From Capra hircus (lineage: Eukaryota; Chordata; Mammalia; Artiodactyla; Bovidae): DNA of 64,000 bases. The stretch spans positions 58,331,591-58,395,590 of the forward strand of contig NC_030811.1 of NCBI RefSeq assembly GCF_001704415.2, written 5' to 3'. The notes beneath the pieces are model-generated. The model searched no databases, had not been told where the DNA came from, and saw only the letters and a program-made list of their open reading frames with translations. Below are positions 47,106 through 59,406 of the stretch, one piece after another; the first letter of the stretch is position 1; each line of letters starts with the position of its first letter. Made by a program: the position numbers and the translations under genes.

Positions 47106-48450
47106 TTTACTCAACAAATATTTGAGTGTTTACTATGTACCAGGCACTATTCTAGGTTCTGGGGATATAGTAAGAAACAAAAAGCAAAGCACTGGACCAG
47201 TCAGATATAGGGGCTGCATATCTGAGTGTAAAGGCCCTAAATGGGGCTGAGATGGACCTGGCTATGTGAAAAAAAACAAGTAAGACAAAGGTAGATAAGT
47301 TCAGAAAGATAACTGGGAGGGTCGGGATCAGACTCTATGGAACCTTCCAGGCCTTGTCTGGACTTTGGGTTTACAGTGAACGGGAAGATGAGTCACCGGA
47401 GAGTTCTGAGCAAGACTGATGTGATCTGATTGACTTTTTTTCTTAAACGATCATTCTGATTGGTGAACTGAAAGCTGACTTAAGAGCAGTAAGAATGGAC
47501 AGAAAAATCAACAGAAAATTAACAATCTAGGAAACAGATGATCGTGTCCTAGATAAGAGTGGTAGCAGCAGGAGTGGTAAGAAGTAGTTGGACTTCTCTG
47601 GATATAGTTTGAAAAAGTAGTCAACTGTATGTAGAAGCGAAAGTCGCTCAGTTGTGTCTGACTGTTTGCGACCCCATGGATTATACAGTCCATGGAATTC
47701 TCCAGACCAGAATACTGGAGTGGGTAACCTTTCCTTTCTCCAGGGGATCTTTCCAACCCAGGGATCAAACCCAGGTCTCCCAGATTGCAGGCAGATTCTT
47801 TACCAGCTGAGCCACAAGGGAAAGTGAGAGAGAAAGACAAGCCAGGGAGGGTGACTCCCAGTCTTTTGGCTGAGCAATGGGAAGGATGCAGCTGAGAAGG
47901 GAACTGTAAGAGAAACACAGATGTAGAAGAGTGTGATTGGGCATCCTGTCACAGATGTGTGAAACTTAAGGCACCCTTAAGGGAGAGGGAAGAAGAAAAG
48001 AGACAGCCAGAGCTTTGACTCTAGAGAAACCAGAACCAGAGATGTAAATTTGACAGAAGTCAGCATATAACGGCATTTAAAGACAGGAAACTAACTGCTC
48101 ATATCACTCAGGAAGGGGATGTGGACTGAGAAGAGAAGAAGTCCATGGACTAAGGCCTGGACCATATTACTATCTTACAGATAGAGGACAAGGAGAAGAA
48201 CCAAGACGTGGATGGAGAAAGAATGGCCAGTGGAGTAGAATAAAAACCAGAGATTGTGAGAGGTCTTGGAAGCAAAGAGGAAAAGGGAGAGAATAAATGA
48301 CAATGTCAAACCCCTGTAACAGGTGAAACAGGACTGAGATGTGACCACTGAGCGTAGCAGCGGGGAGTTTACTGGTGACCTGGACACGGGTGGACTGGTG
48401 GAGGAGTAGATGGAACTCTAAAAGACAGGGTAGAGGAGACAAAGGGAAGA
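47106..48450 (-). mobile_element. L2 (CR1-clade) LINE, 3' part
   Basis: 47106 onwards is the reverse complement of the L2 3' end ('ctcaacaaatatttgagtgt', 'taccaggcactattctaggt'), and 48000-48450 matches the L2 reverse transcriptase region. The minus-strand translation at 48170-48442 contains VTSKLPAATLSGHISVL, which follows the L2 pattern VTNDLLAAKSNGHFSVL. Decayed, and split by a Bov-tA. Confidence 0.75.
47640..47820 (-). mobile_element. Bov-tA SINE inserted in L2
   Basis: Reverse BovA body and complete tRNA-side end (taccagctgagccacaaggg). Flanking gaaagt on both sides is too short to be sure of a duplication. Confidence 0.92.
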
Positions 48451-48799
48451 GAAGAGCTGAGAAGAAAATGCACAGAACTCTTCTTAAGGAGCTTCACTAT
48501 AAGGAGTAGAAAACTGGGAGAATCAGTAACTCAAGAGACACATGGCATCAAGAGGAGGCTATTTTTTACTTGATGAAAGAAATGTCAAGATATTTGTTTA
48601 ATGATGCAAGAGAAGAGGGATCTCTTGCTGTTAGAACAAAGATTTTTAAAAATTAAAAACAAATAAAACCAATAAATGTTAAGGTATAGCAATATAAGGT
48701 TAGACAAAGCAGAACTCAAGACAGGCATTAAATGGGATGGAAGTAAATGCATATCTGACTGATAAACTATGGAACAAACCAAAAAAGTAGTTAAAGGTA

Positions 48800-50330
48800 G
48801 TTAATTCACCCCAAGAATTCCCCAGATGAATTTATGCACAAGATTGTAAAGGACCACTTCTTTAAACTGATCAAGCAATAAAAAGCAGGAAGGTATTTCA
48901 GTTCATTCAGACTAACAGAAACCTGATACTAAAAGCTGACAAAGAAGGAAGAAGAAACAAAATGTATCTCTATTATGAAGACTGATACAAAAAGTCTTAA
49001 GCATTAATAAAATATGGGTAAATTAAATTCAGCAATGCATTACAAGAAAAACAGAATCCAGATAGGATGTATTCCAGAAATACAAGGATGGAAAGATGGT
49101 TCACCATAGAAAATATGACTAGAGTTAATCCTATTGTTTTTTTTTCTTTAATTTTAAAATCTTTAATTCAGTAGAAAAACAATTAAAATTGTCTCCATGC
49201 ATGTTAAAAGAGCATTTAAATTCAGTAACATTCAGAATAGCAAAAAGTTCTTAATTTAGGCATGGGAAGGTATTACTTCAATATGATAAAGCACCAATCC
49301 AAAACCAAAAGCCAATGAAAACCGTATATAATGATAAAAAAACTAGAGGCATTACTAAATAAGTCAAGAACAAGAGAAAAATGCCATCACAATTACATTT
49401 TAATAGTGTTCTGGAAATTTTAGTCAATGTAATATAACAAGAAAAAGACATTGTAAAAAGCATGAATATTAGAAAGAAAAAGATAAAATTGTCATTTTTG
49501 CAGTTGATATGGAGATCTAAGTGGAAAACTCAAGAGACTAAAAAGAAAAATTATTAAAACTAATGTTTTTTCAGTTCAGTAAAATGGCAGGATGCCAATG
49601 ACATACAGGAATCAATAACTTTTTATAGACTATAAAATTCTATTTTCAAAAGTAAGCCACCCCTAAAATAACCTTCTAGTACATGCAAGACAAAAGAAAG
49701 CTATCATGAGCCATATATGTAATTTTAAATAGTCTAGTTGTCAAAGTTTTAAAAAGCAGATGAGATTAATTTTAGTAATTTATTTAACCCAATATATCTG
49801 CAAAATATTATTTCAGCATGTTATCAATATCATAAAACTATTGTTGAGATATTTTCCATCTTTTTTCACACTAAATCCTGAAAATCAGTGTCAGGTTTTT
49901 GTTTTTGTTTTTTTTTGGAACTTAGAGTACTTCTCAATATGGAATAGCCACATTTCTTCACTAACCATCTGTGGCCATTGGCTATTAAACTGGACAATTT
50001 AATTCTAATAAACCTAGCTATGTGCCTGAAAAAAATGTGTAGGACTTACAGACTTGAAAATACCCTAACTTCTAAAGAACATAAGAAGTTTCAGTAAAAA
50101 GACAAACATATGATGTATTCCTAGAAGTCTCAGTACTGTAAAGACATAATTTTTCTCCCCCAAATCATTATACAAGTTCAACACAAGCCCAATCAAAATT
50201 CCAATAACTTTTTTTTTAGAAGACTGGACAAGATGATTCCAAACACTGGAAGTATAAATGTCAAACAGTATCAAGAAAATTTGAAAATGACAAGTAAAAA
50301 GACCTGGAGTTTGTCATATCAGATACCTGA
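48800..50330 (+). mobile_element. Old L1 ORF2 region, decayed
   Basis: Sense-strand L1 text such as 'ggatgtattccagaaataca', 'gatggttcaccatagaaaat', 'aaattgtcatttttgcagtt' and 'cccaatcaaaattccaataa'. Many stops. In TBX20 intron 6. Confidence 0.65.
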
Positions 50331-50676
50331 CTCCTCTTTTTTCCTGTTGCCTGGTAATGTCTATTCCACTTTCTCTGTCAGTATCCAGTACTATATATTT
50401 TCTAACGTATTCCTTTCCCACTTACTCTATTTGTACAAAACAAAAACAAAAAGCCTAACAGAAGAAACTTAATTTTGAACATTTAAATATCTTCATATCT
50501 TTAAATATCTTCATCTGTCCTTTCTCAGAAGTAGTACCATGCTTTCCCTTACTATCTTTCTTTCACTTAGAAAGTGTCCCTTCACTCCCCACAAATAAAA
50601 AGAAAACACCAACTGACAGACTATCTGTAAGTTATATTTACTATATGGCACTAGCAGGAAATTCTCTCCGTGAACT

Positions 50677-50940
50677 GCTGCTAAGTCGCTTCAGTCGTGT
50701 CCGACTCTATGTGACCCCAGAGACGGCAGCCCACCAGGCTCCCCCGTCCCTGGGACTCTCCAGGCAAGAACACTGGAGTGGGTTGCCATTTCCTTCCCCA
50801 GTGCATGAAAGTGAAAAGTGAAAGGGAAGTCACTCAGTCATGTCCGACTCTTCGAGACCCCATGAACTGCAGCCTACCAGGCTCCATCCATGGGATTTTC
50901 CAGGCAAGAGTACTGGAGTGGGGTGCCATTGCCTTCTCCA
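50677..50940 (-). mobile_element. BovA2 SINE
   Basis: Reverse dimer with the gaaaagtgaaa linker. Duplication ccgtgaact (50668-50676) and ccttgaact (50941-50949). Confidence 0.94.
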
Positions 50941-50949
50941 CCTTGAACT

Positions 50950-51961
50950 AAATAGCTATAAATCAGATCATACTGAGAAACCCTTTTGGACTTTTGATTT
51001 GCTTCTTAGCTGTCCACTGTAGGTATATGTACAAAACATCTAATGAAAATACCTTCTGCTTTTGTTAATGACACTAGTTTTCTTTTACAAATGAGGGTGA
51101 TGTTGTCCCTGGGAGTAAGGCTACATGTGAAGAATGTGGCACATTCAGGAATCTCACTAGAACTTCATAAAATGAGAGTGAGAAAATCAGAATGGCTTTT
51201 AGCGTATCTACAAAGCTTGTGCAGATGTGGAAGGAATAATACTGTGAGTTTGGAGGTATAAGGCATATAGATCCAGTCCTAAAGGCATTTTTTGTTTGGG
51301 TATCCCATACAGTAGCTGTAAATCTGGGATAGGAAACTTGAAATCATTAAGGTCACATATTTATAACACCATATTCAATTAGGTTAGAAAAGTGCAATTT
51401 CTGTCATCATGTCATAAAAAGATGTGTTTTTCTCTCAGATCTCTTATTTTACAAAAGCTCTCTATATTGTTACAAATAGGGCTGTTTTCAATCAGTTACA
51501 AGGGGCAATTCAATTACTAGATGGTTTAGTGCAGTAACTGACTCCAGACTAATTTAATTTCTTTAGGTCTCCAAAGATCAATTGATCTGATTTGTTCCAT
51601 CCCCAAAGGCTGTTTAGGAAAAATTCAGACTTAAATACCTGGAAATGAAATCCAAAACCTTGGCCAATTTCACACTACTTAGGTCATCTTGCAAACTTGC
51701 AGCTAGTCTCATAAGATGCTCTTTTAGCCCTCAGACCGCTGAAAGCGTCTAAGTTTCATGTACATGTGAGTGTTCCCGACATCAGGATGTTTACTCAGTT
51801 AAGTGGAAAATGTGGCTGCATGCATTATCAAGTCCGTCACTCTAAATGGCAGTCAGTCTGGGTACTTGCCTCTCAAAAACATAAGTAAAACTTAAGGGGC
51901 TCTTTTTATTCTAGAAGTATTTTATTAAGATTATTGAAAGTAACTTGGAGGGAATAAAACT
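50950..51961. other. TBX20 intron 6, nothing recognised
   Basis: Unique-looking DNA with no insertion or exon that I can support. Confidence 0.5.
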
Positions 51962-51971
51962 ATGCTCATCT

Positions 51972-54900
51972 CAATTCAGTTCAGTTCAGTCATCAGTCGT
52001 GTCCGATTCGTTGCAACACCATGGACTGCAGTATACCAGGGTTACCTGTCCATCACCAACTCCCAGAATTTATTCAAACTCATGTCCATTGAGTTGGTGA
52101 TGCCATCCAACCATCTCATCCTCTGTCATCCCCTTCTCCTCCTGCCTTCAGTCTTTCCCAGAATCACAGTCTTTTCAAATGAGTCAACTCTTTGTATCAG
52201 GTGGCCAAAGTACTGGGAGTTTCAGCTTCAACATCAGTCCTTCCAATGAATATTCAGGACTGATTTCCTTTAGGATGGACTGGTTGGATCGCCTTCAGTC
52301 CAAGGGACTCTCAAGAGTCTTCTCCAACACCACAGATCAAAAGCATCAGTTCTTCAGGGCTCAGCTTTCTTTATGGTCCAACTCTCACATCCATACATGA
52401 CTACTGGAAAAACCAAACCTTTGACTAGACAGACCTTGTTTGCCAAAGTAATGTCTCTGGTTTTTAATGTGCTATCTAGGTTGGTCATAACTTTTCTTCC
52501 AAGGAGCAAGCATCTTTTAATTTCCTGGCTGCAGTCACCATCTGCAGTGATTTTGGAGCCCCCAAAAATATAGTCTTGTCACTGTTTCTATTGTTTCCCC
52601 ATCTATTTGCCATGAAGGGATGGGACCAGATGCCATGATCTTTGTTTTCTGAATGTTGAGTTTTAAGCCAGCTTTTTCACTCTCCTCTTTTACTTTCATC
52701 AAGAGGCTCTTTAGTTCTTCTTCACTTTCTGCCATAAGGGTGGTGTTATCTGCACATCCGAGGTTATTGATATTTCTCCTGGCAATCTTGATTTCAGTTT
52801 ATGCTTCATCCAGTCCAGCGTTTCTCATGATGTACTCTGCATACAAGTTAAATACGCAGAGTGACAATATACAGCCTTGACGTACTTCTTTCCCAGTTTG
52901 GAACCAGTCTGTTGTTGCATGTCCAGTTCTAACTGTTGCTTCTTGACCTGCATACAGATTTCTCAGGAGGCAGGTCAGGTGGTCTGGTATTCCAATCTCT
53001 TTCTCAATTTTCCACAGTTTGTTGTGATCCACACAGTCAAATGCTTTGGCATAGTTAATAAAGCAGAAGTAGATGTTTTTCTGGAACTCTTTTGCTTTTT
53101 TGATGAGCCAACAGATGTTGGCCATTTAATCTCTGCTTTAATCCTCTACTTCTCTAACTCCAGCTTGAACATCTAGAATTTCATGGTTCACGTACTGTTG
53201 AAGCCTGGCTTGGAGAATTTTAAGCATTACTTTCCTAGCATGTAAGATGAGTGAAATTATGTGGTAGTTTGAGCATTCTTTGGCATTGCCTTTCTTTGGG
53301 TTTGGAATGAAAACTGACCTTTTCCAGTCCTGTGGCCACTGCTGAGTTTTCCAAATTTGCAGGCATATTGAGTGCAGCACTTTCACAGAATCATCTTTTA
53401 GGATTTCAAGTAGCTCAACTGGAATCCCATCACTTCCACTAACTTTCTTCATGGTGATGTTTCCTAAGGCCCACTTGACTTTGCTTTCCAGAATGTTGGC
53501 CTCTAGGTGAGTAATCACATCATTGTGATTATCTGGGTCATGAAGATCTTTTTTTGTATAGTCTTCTGTGTTTTCTTGCCACCTCTTATATCTTTTGCTT
53601 CTGTTAGGTTCATACCATTTCTGTCCTTTATTGTGCCCATTTTTGCATGAAATATTCAGTTGGTGTCTCAAATTTTCTTGAAGAGATTTCTAGTCTTTCC
53701 CATTCTATTGTTTTCCTCTATTTCTTTGCACTGATGACTGAGAGGGGCTTTCTTATCTCTCGTTGCTATTCTTTGGAACTCTGCATTCAAATGGGTATAT
53801 CTTTCCCTTTCTTCTTTGCCTTTTGTTTCTCTTCTTTTCACAGCTACTTGTAAGGCCTCCTCAGACAACCATTTTGTCTTTTTGCATTTCTTTTTCTTGG
53901 GGATGGTCTTGATCACTGCCTCCTGTGCAGTGTCACAAACCCCCGTCCATAATTCTTCAGGCACTCTATCAGAGCCAATCCCTTGGATATATTTCTTACT
54001 TCCACTGTATAGTCATAAGGGATTTGATTTAGGTCATACCTGAATGGCCTAGTGGTTTTCCCTACTTTCTTCAATTTCAGTCTGAATTTGGCAATAAGGT
54101 GTTCATGATCTGAGTCAAAGTCAGCTCCCAGTCTTGTTTTTGCTGACTGTATAGTGCTTCTCCATCTTTGCCTGCAAAGAATATAATCAGTCTGATTTTG
54201 GTATTGACGATCTGGTCATTTCCATGTATAGAGTCTTCCCTTGTGTTGTTGGAGAGGGTTTTGCTATGACCAGTGCATTCTCTTGACAAAATTCTATTAG
54301 CCTTTGCCCTGCTTCAATTCTGTACTTCAAGGCCAAATTTGCCTGTTATTCCAGGTATTTCTTGACTCCCTACTTTTGCATTCCAGTCTCCTATAATGAA
54401 AAGGACACCTTTTTTGGAGTGTTAGTTCTCAAAGGTCTTGTAGATCTTCATAGAACCATTCAACTTTTTCATCATTACTAGTTGGGGTATAGACTTGGAT
54501 TCCTGTGATAATGAATGATTTGCCTTGGAAATGAACAGAGACTATCCTGTCGTTTTTGAGATTGCAGCCAAGTACTGCATTTTGGACTCTTTTGTTGACT
54601 ATGATGGCTACTCCATTTCTTCTAAGAGATTCTTGCCCACAGTAGTAGATATAATGGTCATCTGAGTTAAATTCACCCATTCCAGTCCATTTTAGTTTGC
54701 TGATTCCTAAAATGTCAATGTTCACTCTTGCCATCTCCTGTTTGACCACTTCCAATTTGCCTTGATTCACAGACCTAACATTCCAGGTTCCTATGCAATA
54801 TTGCTCTTTATAGCATCGGACTTTACTTCCATCAGCAGTCACATCCACAAATGGGTGGTGTTTTTGCTTTGGCTCCATCTCTGCATTCATTCTGGGGTTA

Positions 54901-55489
54901 TTTCTCCACTGATCTCCAGTAGCGTATTGGGCACCTACTGACCTGGGGAGTTCATCTTTCAGTGTCCTATATTTTTGCCTTTTCATATTGTTCATGGGGT
55001 TCTCAAGGCAAGAATACTGAAATGGTTTGCCATTCCCTTCTCCCATGGACCATGTTTTGTCAGAACTCTCCACCATGACCCATCCATCTTGGGTGGCCCT
55101 AAATGGCATGGCTCATAGTTTCATTGAGTTAGACAAGGCTGTGGTCCATGTGATCATATTGATTAGTTTTCTGTGACTGTAGTTTTCAGTCTGTCTGCCC
55201 TCTGATGGAGAAGGATAAGAGGCTTATGGAAGCTTCCTGATGGGCGAGACTGACTGAGGGGGAAACTGGGTCTTGTTCTGATGGGCAGGGCCATGCTCAG
55301 TAAACCTTTAATCCAATTTTCTGTTGATGGGCAGGGCTGTGTTCCCTCCCTGTTGTTTGACCTGAGGCCAAACTATGATGGAGGTAATGAAGATAATGGT
55401 GACCTCCTTTAAAAGTTCCCATGCAGGCACTGCTACAGGCAGTGCCCCCAAGCCTGCAGCAGGCCACTGCCGACTCACGCCTCTGCCAG
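51972..55489 (-). mobile_element. Full-length BovB LINE, 3.5 kb, decayed
   Basis: Spans the 3' tail (51972-51990) to the 5' UTR (about 55110-55489), with an exact 10-bp duplication atgctcatct at 51962-51971 and 55490-55499. In sense order: 5' UTR, endonuclease (54429-55109, with GTWNVRS), linker (53668-53964), RT (53138-53671, 52799-53125, 52535-52735) and tail. Frameshifts and stops separate these pieces. The RT motif YADD reads C-A-D-N (52745-52756), and the endonuclease Glu codon reads Lys (54696-54698), so both enzymes are dead. It lies in TBX20 intron 6, in sense with the gene. Confidence 0.95.
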
Positions 55490-55526
55490 ATGCTCATCTA
55501 GTAAAATATAATTATTTTACATTTTC

Positions 55527-55800
55527 AGATTTTGAAAGTGCTTTCATAAGTGTCATCTTACATGGTCCTCATAATAAAGTGAGCAGTGTTATGTTCTCCA
55601 TTTTCTACATGAGGAAACAGACTCAGGGTAACTTCTGAGGATCACTTAGAAGTGATCTAACTTAACTTACTTACTTACTTAAGATCTTACTTAAGTGATC
55701 TACTTAACTTAGGTAACTTCTCTAGGATCACTCAGCCAGGGAAAGGCAGAGCAGGGACTCTAACCCATGGCTTTGTCTTCATATACCATGCTCAACCCCT
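55527..55800 (-). repeat. MIR SINE with internal ACTT-rich expansion
   Basis: Reverse MIR ('ctacatgaggaaacagactc', 'ggcagagcagggactctaac') whose middle is doubled: 'ggtaacttctgaggatcac' near 55627 and 'ggtaacttctctaggatcac' near 55712. Between them is an (actt)n run and the palindromic acttaagatcttacttaagt (55676-55695). Confidence 0.65.
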
Positions 55801-56019
55801 GACCTGAAACAGAAGATATGAGGCACCCTATAAAAACACATCACTACTGACCCACTGAACCACTGTCTTCATTTTTGCCTGATACCTGATTAGAAAGGAG
55901 AAAAAATTCACCTAGTATAATCCCACTTGCATAAATCCAGTGTGAATCAGTGCCTTTGGCACTCTAGAAACAGGAGATGAGAGAGATCACACCTAAATGG
56001 AAGTAGCCTTTTTAAAACA

Positions 56020-56190
56020 CCTCCTGGTGGCTCAGATGGTAAAGTATCTGCCTACAATGTGGGAGACCCAGATTTGATCCCTGGGTTGGGAAGGTTCCCC
56101 TGGAGAAGGAAATGGCAACCCACTCTTTGTCTGGAATATCCCATGGACAGAGGAGCCTGGTAGGCTACAATCCATGGGGTCACAAAAAGT
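56020..56190 (+). mobile_element. Bov-tA SINE, slightly shortened
   Basis: Head 'ctcctggtggctcagatggt' and body to 'ccatggggtcacaaaaagtc', with a small internal deletion near 56125. Confidence 0.9.
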
Positions 56191-56209
56191 CTTTGTAAAT
56201 GTGGATTGA

Positions 56210-56243
56210 TATCTTCATTACCTCCATCATAGTTTGGCCTCAG
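56210..56243 (+). repeat. 34-bp exact inverted copy of nearby BovB 5' UTR
   Basis: The 34 bases are the exact reverse complement of 55362-55395 in the neighbouring BovB. The 7-bp word gattgat stands on each side (56204-56210 and 56243-56249), as with an insertion. No other BovB sequence adjoins it. Confidence 0.85.
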
Positions 56244-56333
56244 ATTGATTATAAAATCTGATGATTTAATTATAAAATGGTGACTATTTTATAATTTAAA
56301 TTTGCAAAGACAGTAGAATTTAAATGTGTACAC

Positions 56334-56356
56334 CAAAAACAAAACAAAACAAAACA
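56334..56356 (+). repeat. (AAAAC)n microsatellite
   Basis: About four and a half pentanucleotide units. Confidence 0.8.
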
Positions 56357-57122
56357 GAGTAAGTACAGAAGGTTGCATAGTACACCTAGGGGTACAAATA
56401 ATCAGTTAGGTTGAAAAAAATCTTTTCTTTGGAAAAAACCTTTTTTTACATTCATATTGGGCAACTATGCATCTCAATATAGTCATTACTGATCACATAA
56501 ACAGTCTCACACTGTGTGAACCATTTTAATTAAAAATTAGGGTAAATTACAGGCATATGATTGTCACTTGCCTTAAAGGTCTTGATATCCAATAGCTTTC
56601 CTATTAAATATAAGCATTCTACACTCTAGATAAAATATGCACCTTGATTTAAACTGCCTTTTTTTGCTTCAGAATTCCAAGCTACCTTTATAGTCTTTAT
56701 GTTAGCAAATATATCCACTTCAGAAGGCAAAGGCTATTAAGATTCTGTTTTCTCTGTGGATTGCCACTTAAGACATGAAGCTTAATATCATCAAGAGGAC
56801 TGAGTCTTTGATAACAAACAAGCCCTATTTTTTGCAGTTAAATTAATATCCTTTGGTTTAATATCCAAAGAAACCACTTCACTCAGAAATGGAGCATAGA
56901 ATAGATTCAGCTGCAGCAGCTGTCAGAACTTCAGCAGTTGCATATCTGTAGGGTTTATAACTGGAAGTGAAGGTGGGGCAGAGAACGGGAGACTCTACAG
57001 AGTACTGGAGACTATATACAGTAAAGTTATGTCTCTTTGGTGTTGCAACGAGTGTGCTCTTACAAACTAGTGCTTTTCTTTATCTTATCTGGGCGAAAAA
57101 GTAAACAGAAAATTCTCATTAC
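56357..57122. other. TBX20 intron 6 next to exon 6, nothing recognised
   Basis: Unique-looking, insertion-free DNA leading up to the exon 6 donor. Confidence 0.5.
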
Positions 57123-57199
57123 CTCTCAATGTCTGTGAGCCTGGAGGAGTCCCGGAATCCTTTGGCAAAAGGGTTACTATCTATTTTCAGCTTGGTTAT
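57123..57199 (-). CDS. TBX20: TBX20 exon encoding the end of the T-box (77 nt)
   Basis: Acceptor ctttccag (AG at 57201-57200) and donor GAGAG|gtaatg (GT at 57122-57121). It reads ITKLKIDSNPFAKGFRDSSR, then LTDIE and two bases of Arg. This is the C-terminal end of the T-box DNA-binding domain; KIDSNPFAKGFR is a conserved T-box motif involved in minor-groove DNA contact. The codon phase (25 codons plus two bases) fits exon 7 exactly. The sequence equals the human protein as I recall it, as expected for a strongly constrained domain. Confidence 0.97.
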
Positions 57200-57896
57200 C
57201 TGGAAAGGGAAGATGAGTAACAAAACAGTGTCATGTCTATGGTCAAGGAAACAACATCAGAAATAAAAAATTTGTTCATTTTCCATCATAGCACCCCAAG
57301 AATGTCTAAGAATATCTTAATGTCACTCAGTATTGTGATAAAGGTTGAAATTGCTAAAGAAATTCATAAATTTGGGTGAATTGGTCAGAGAAGGCATCAA
57401 GGAAAAGGAAGTATTTGAGGACAGAGTATCTGTTCCTAAAACAGGCTGGAAGTCAATAAATAGAGACAATTAGAAATGGGGGCCTTTTATGAACAGTGTG
57501 CCTGATGTGAGAAGTATTTAAGAGCAGTGAAAGGCTAGAGCTGGACTAGGGAATGAGGAAACTGTCCAGAATTGGACAATACTTGCCAGCATTGGTGGGT
57601 AATGGGGAATAAAAAGAATGTTGCCTCATGCAGACCTGACAGCCTCATTTGTTAATACCATGGGCACCTATATATACCACAATAGATACCCCAATAATAG
57701 CTTCATGTTCAATACTGTACTGAAAAATATGACATAAATATATGATATAAAGTTTTCAGCATATAAATTTACCCCATTCCTCTTTCCATCTGACTAAATT
57801 AGAATCAAATTAATGGGTCTCCTGTTACCCTCCCATAGAATGTTACCTACAGACTCTATGCTTATATGGAAAAAAGCATTTCAAAAAATATTCTTA

Positions 57897-57935
57897 TTTC
57901 CTAATAAGAATCATAGTCTGATTCTTATTAGGAAA
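57897..57935. repeat. Perfect 17-bp stem, 5-nt loop hairpin
   Basis: tttcctaataagaatca (57897-57913) pairs at every base with tgattcttattaggaaa (57919-57935) around the loop tagtc. 'agtctga' occurs at the loop and again just after the stem. Confidence 0.92.
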
Positions 57936-58696
57936 GTCTGAAGTATTAAGTATCTATGCTGTGCTAGCCATAATTCCCACAGTACACAATACTAATGTAG
58001 AAAGATCCATTAAACCATATGCACTTCATGTTTCAGGAAAAATATATTAGGTACAAAGAAAATAAGTAAATAAAGGAAATACTAATTAAAAGATACTTGA
58101 CTTGCAAAATTCCTGAGTATTAGAACTAAAAGGCATGGAGGAGAATGTAGGACACAACTAGTTAGTATCTGAGTTAGAACCACAGACACCTTTAAAGAGA
58201 ATCATTGCTCATTTGTGTCCAAATGAGAGCCCACATTCATCTTTGGAAAGAGAGAGAAATACACACACAATAGTCTTAACCTGAAAAAAAAGTTAAGAGA
58301 TTGAGGGAGGCATGCCTTCCTCTTTCAAAGTAAATAGTAAACACAATTAAAAACAGAACAACAGTCAACAACAGTTTGAAATATTGTTTTGCCAATATTT
58401 TTCCTTTGATCAGAATGTATCTACTGTTCACTTTAAACCATTAACACCTGAAGAATTGCTTTATTCATTACAAAAGAAAATCATTGTTTTTCTTTCTCAA
58501 GTTTTCTCAGTATGCACTAATCAATGTGCAAACTACAAAAAGCTATATGCGTCACTCAGAATAGAACTTCCCACACTGTCCTGGCCAAAGAGGTGCTACT
58601 TCTCTATCATTAATACTGGCAAGTTGTAAGATTGATTCTTTGATATTAGTTTTTTTTTTCTTATACAAGTTATTTATTTATTTTGATTTTCTAGCA

Positions 58697-58720
58697 TATT
58701 TTATTTATTTATTTATTTAA
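58697..58720 (+). repeat. (TTTA)n microsatellite
   Basis: About five tetranucleotide units in a longer T/A-rich run (58650-58735). Confidence 0.8.
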
Positions 58721-59406
58721 ATTTTATTTTTAAGGACACTTGGCAGTACCTCAGAAGTTCTTATTTTTAGCCTATGACATTTACTCTAGAGCAGCCAAAA
58801 ATAAAACTGCTAATTTCCTTTTTAGCTTAGTTAATGGAAAATGGTAAACAGTGAAGAAAATAACCTAGATAAGTAAGAAACCTGTTCTTAATGGACAGCA
58901 ACAGGACTTTAAGTTGAAAGAAATATACAGGAACTGCTGAGGTTGTCCCTAATGTATGGCCATCAATAGTTTGTAGAGAACCTCTCTCACACTCAGCCAC
59001 CTCTTTAATTAAGGGCATGGATTTCTAAAGGGTGAAGTCTATTTTAACCATTCTTTTCAGACTAGGATTTAGTACTGAAGGGCAATTTTCAGGGCAAAGG
59101 CAAAAAATTTTGTTTGAAATAAATTATAAACATCTTATAAAGCCCAAGCAATCAATATATTCTAGGATTATAAATTATCAACAAGATTTTTGAATCCTCA
59201 AAGACAGGATTTTTTTGTCTCTTTCTACTGAATAATTATAAATGAAAATATTTCAGATTTCTAAATTGCTTTATAGATCATGAAAACACTTTCAAAATAA
59301 TTCATCAACAAGACTGAGAACATGCAGTCCCTAAAATCCCATGAACAGGCAAAGTGATACACAGCTGACCAGAACTGGAAGTCATTTAAGTGTTACTAAA
59401 GAGGGT

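Larger units (their letters stand above)
57200..59397. other. TBX20 intron upstream of the T-box-end exon
   Basis: AT-rich intron with one perfect hairpin (57897-57935) and a TTTA microsatellite. No insertions or further exon are recognised. Confidence 0.5.

Noticed and set aside
57897..57935. MicroRNA precursor
   Set aside because: The perfect stem is only 17 bp and the loop 5 nt, too short for a normal precursor. Template switching explains it better.
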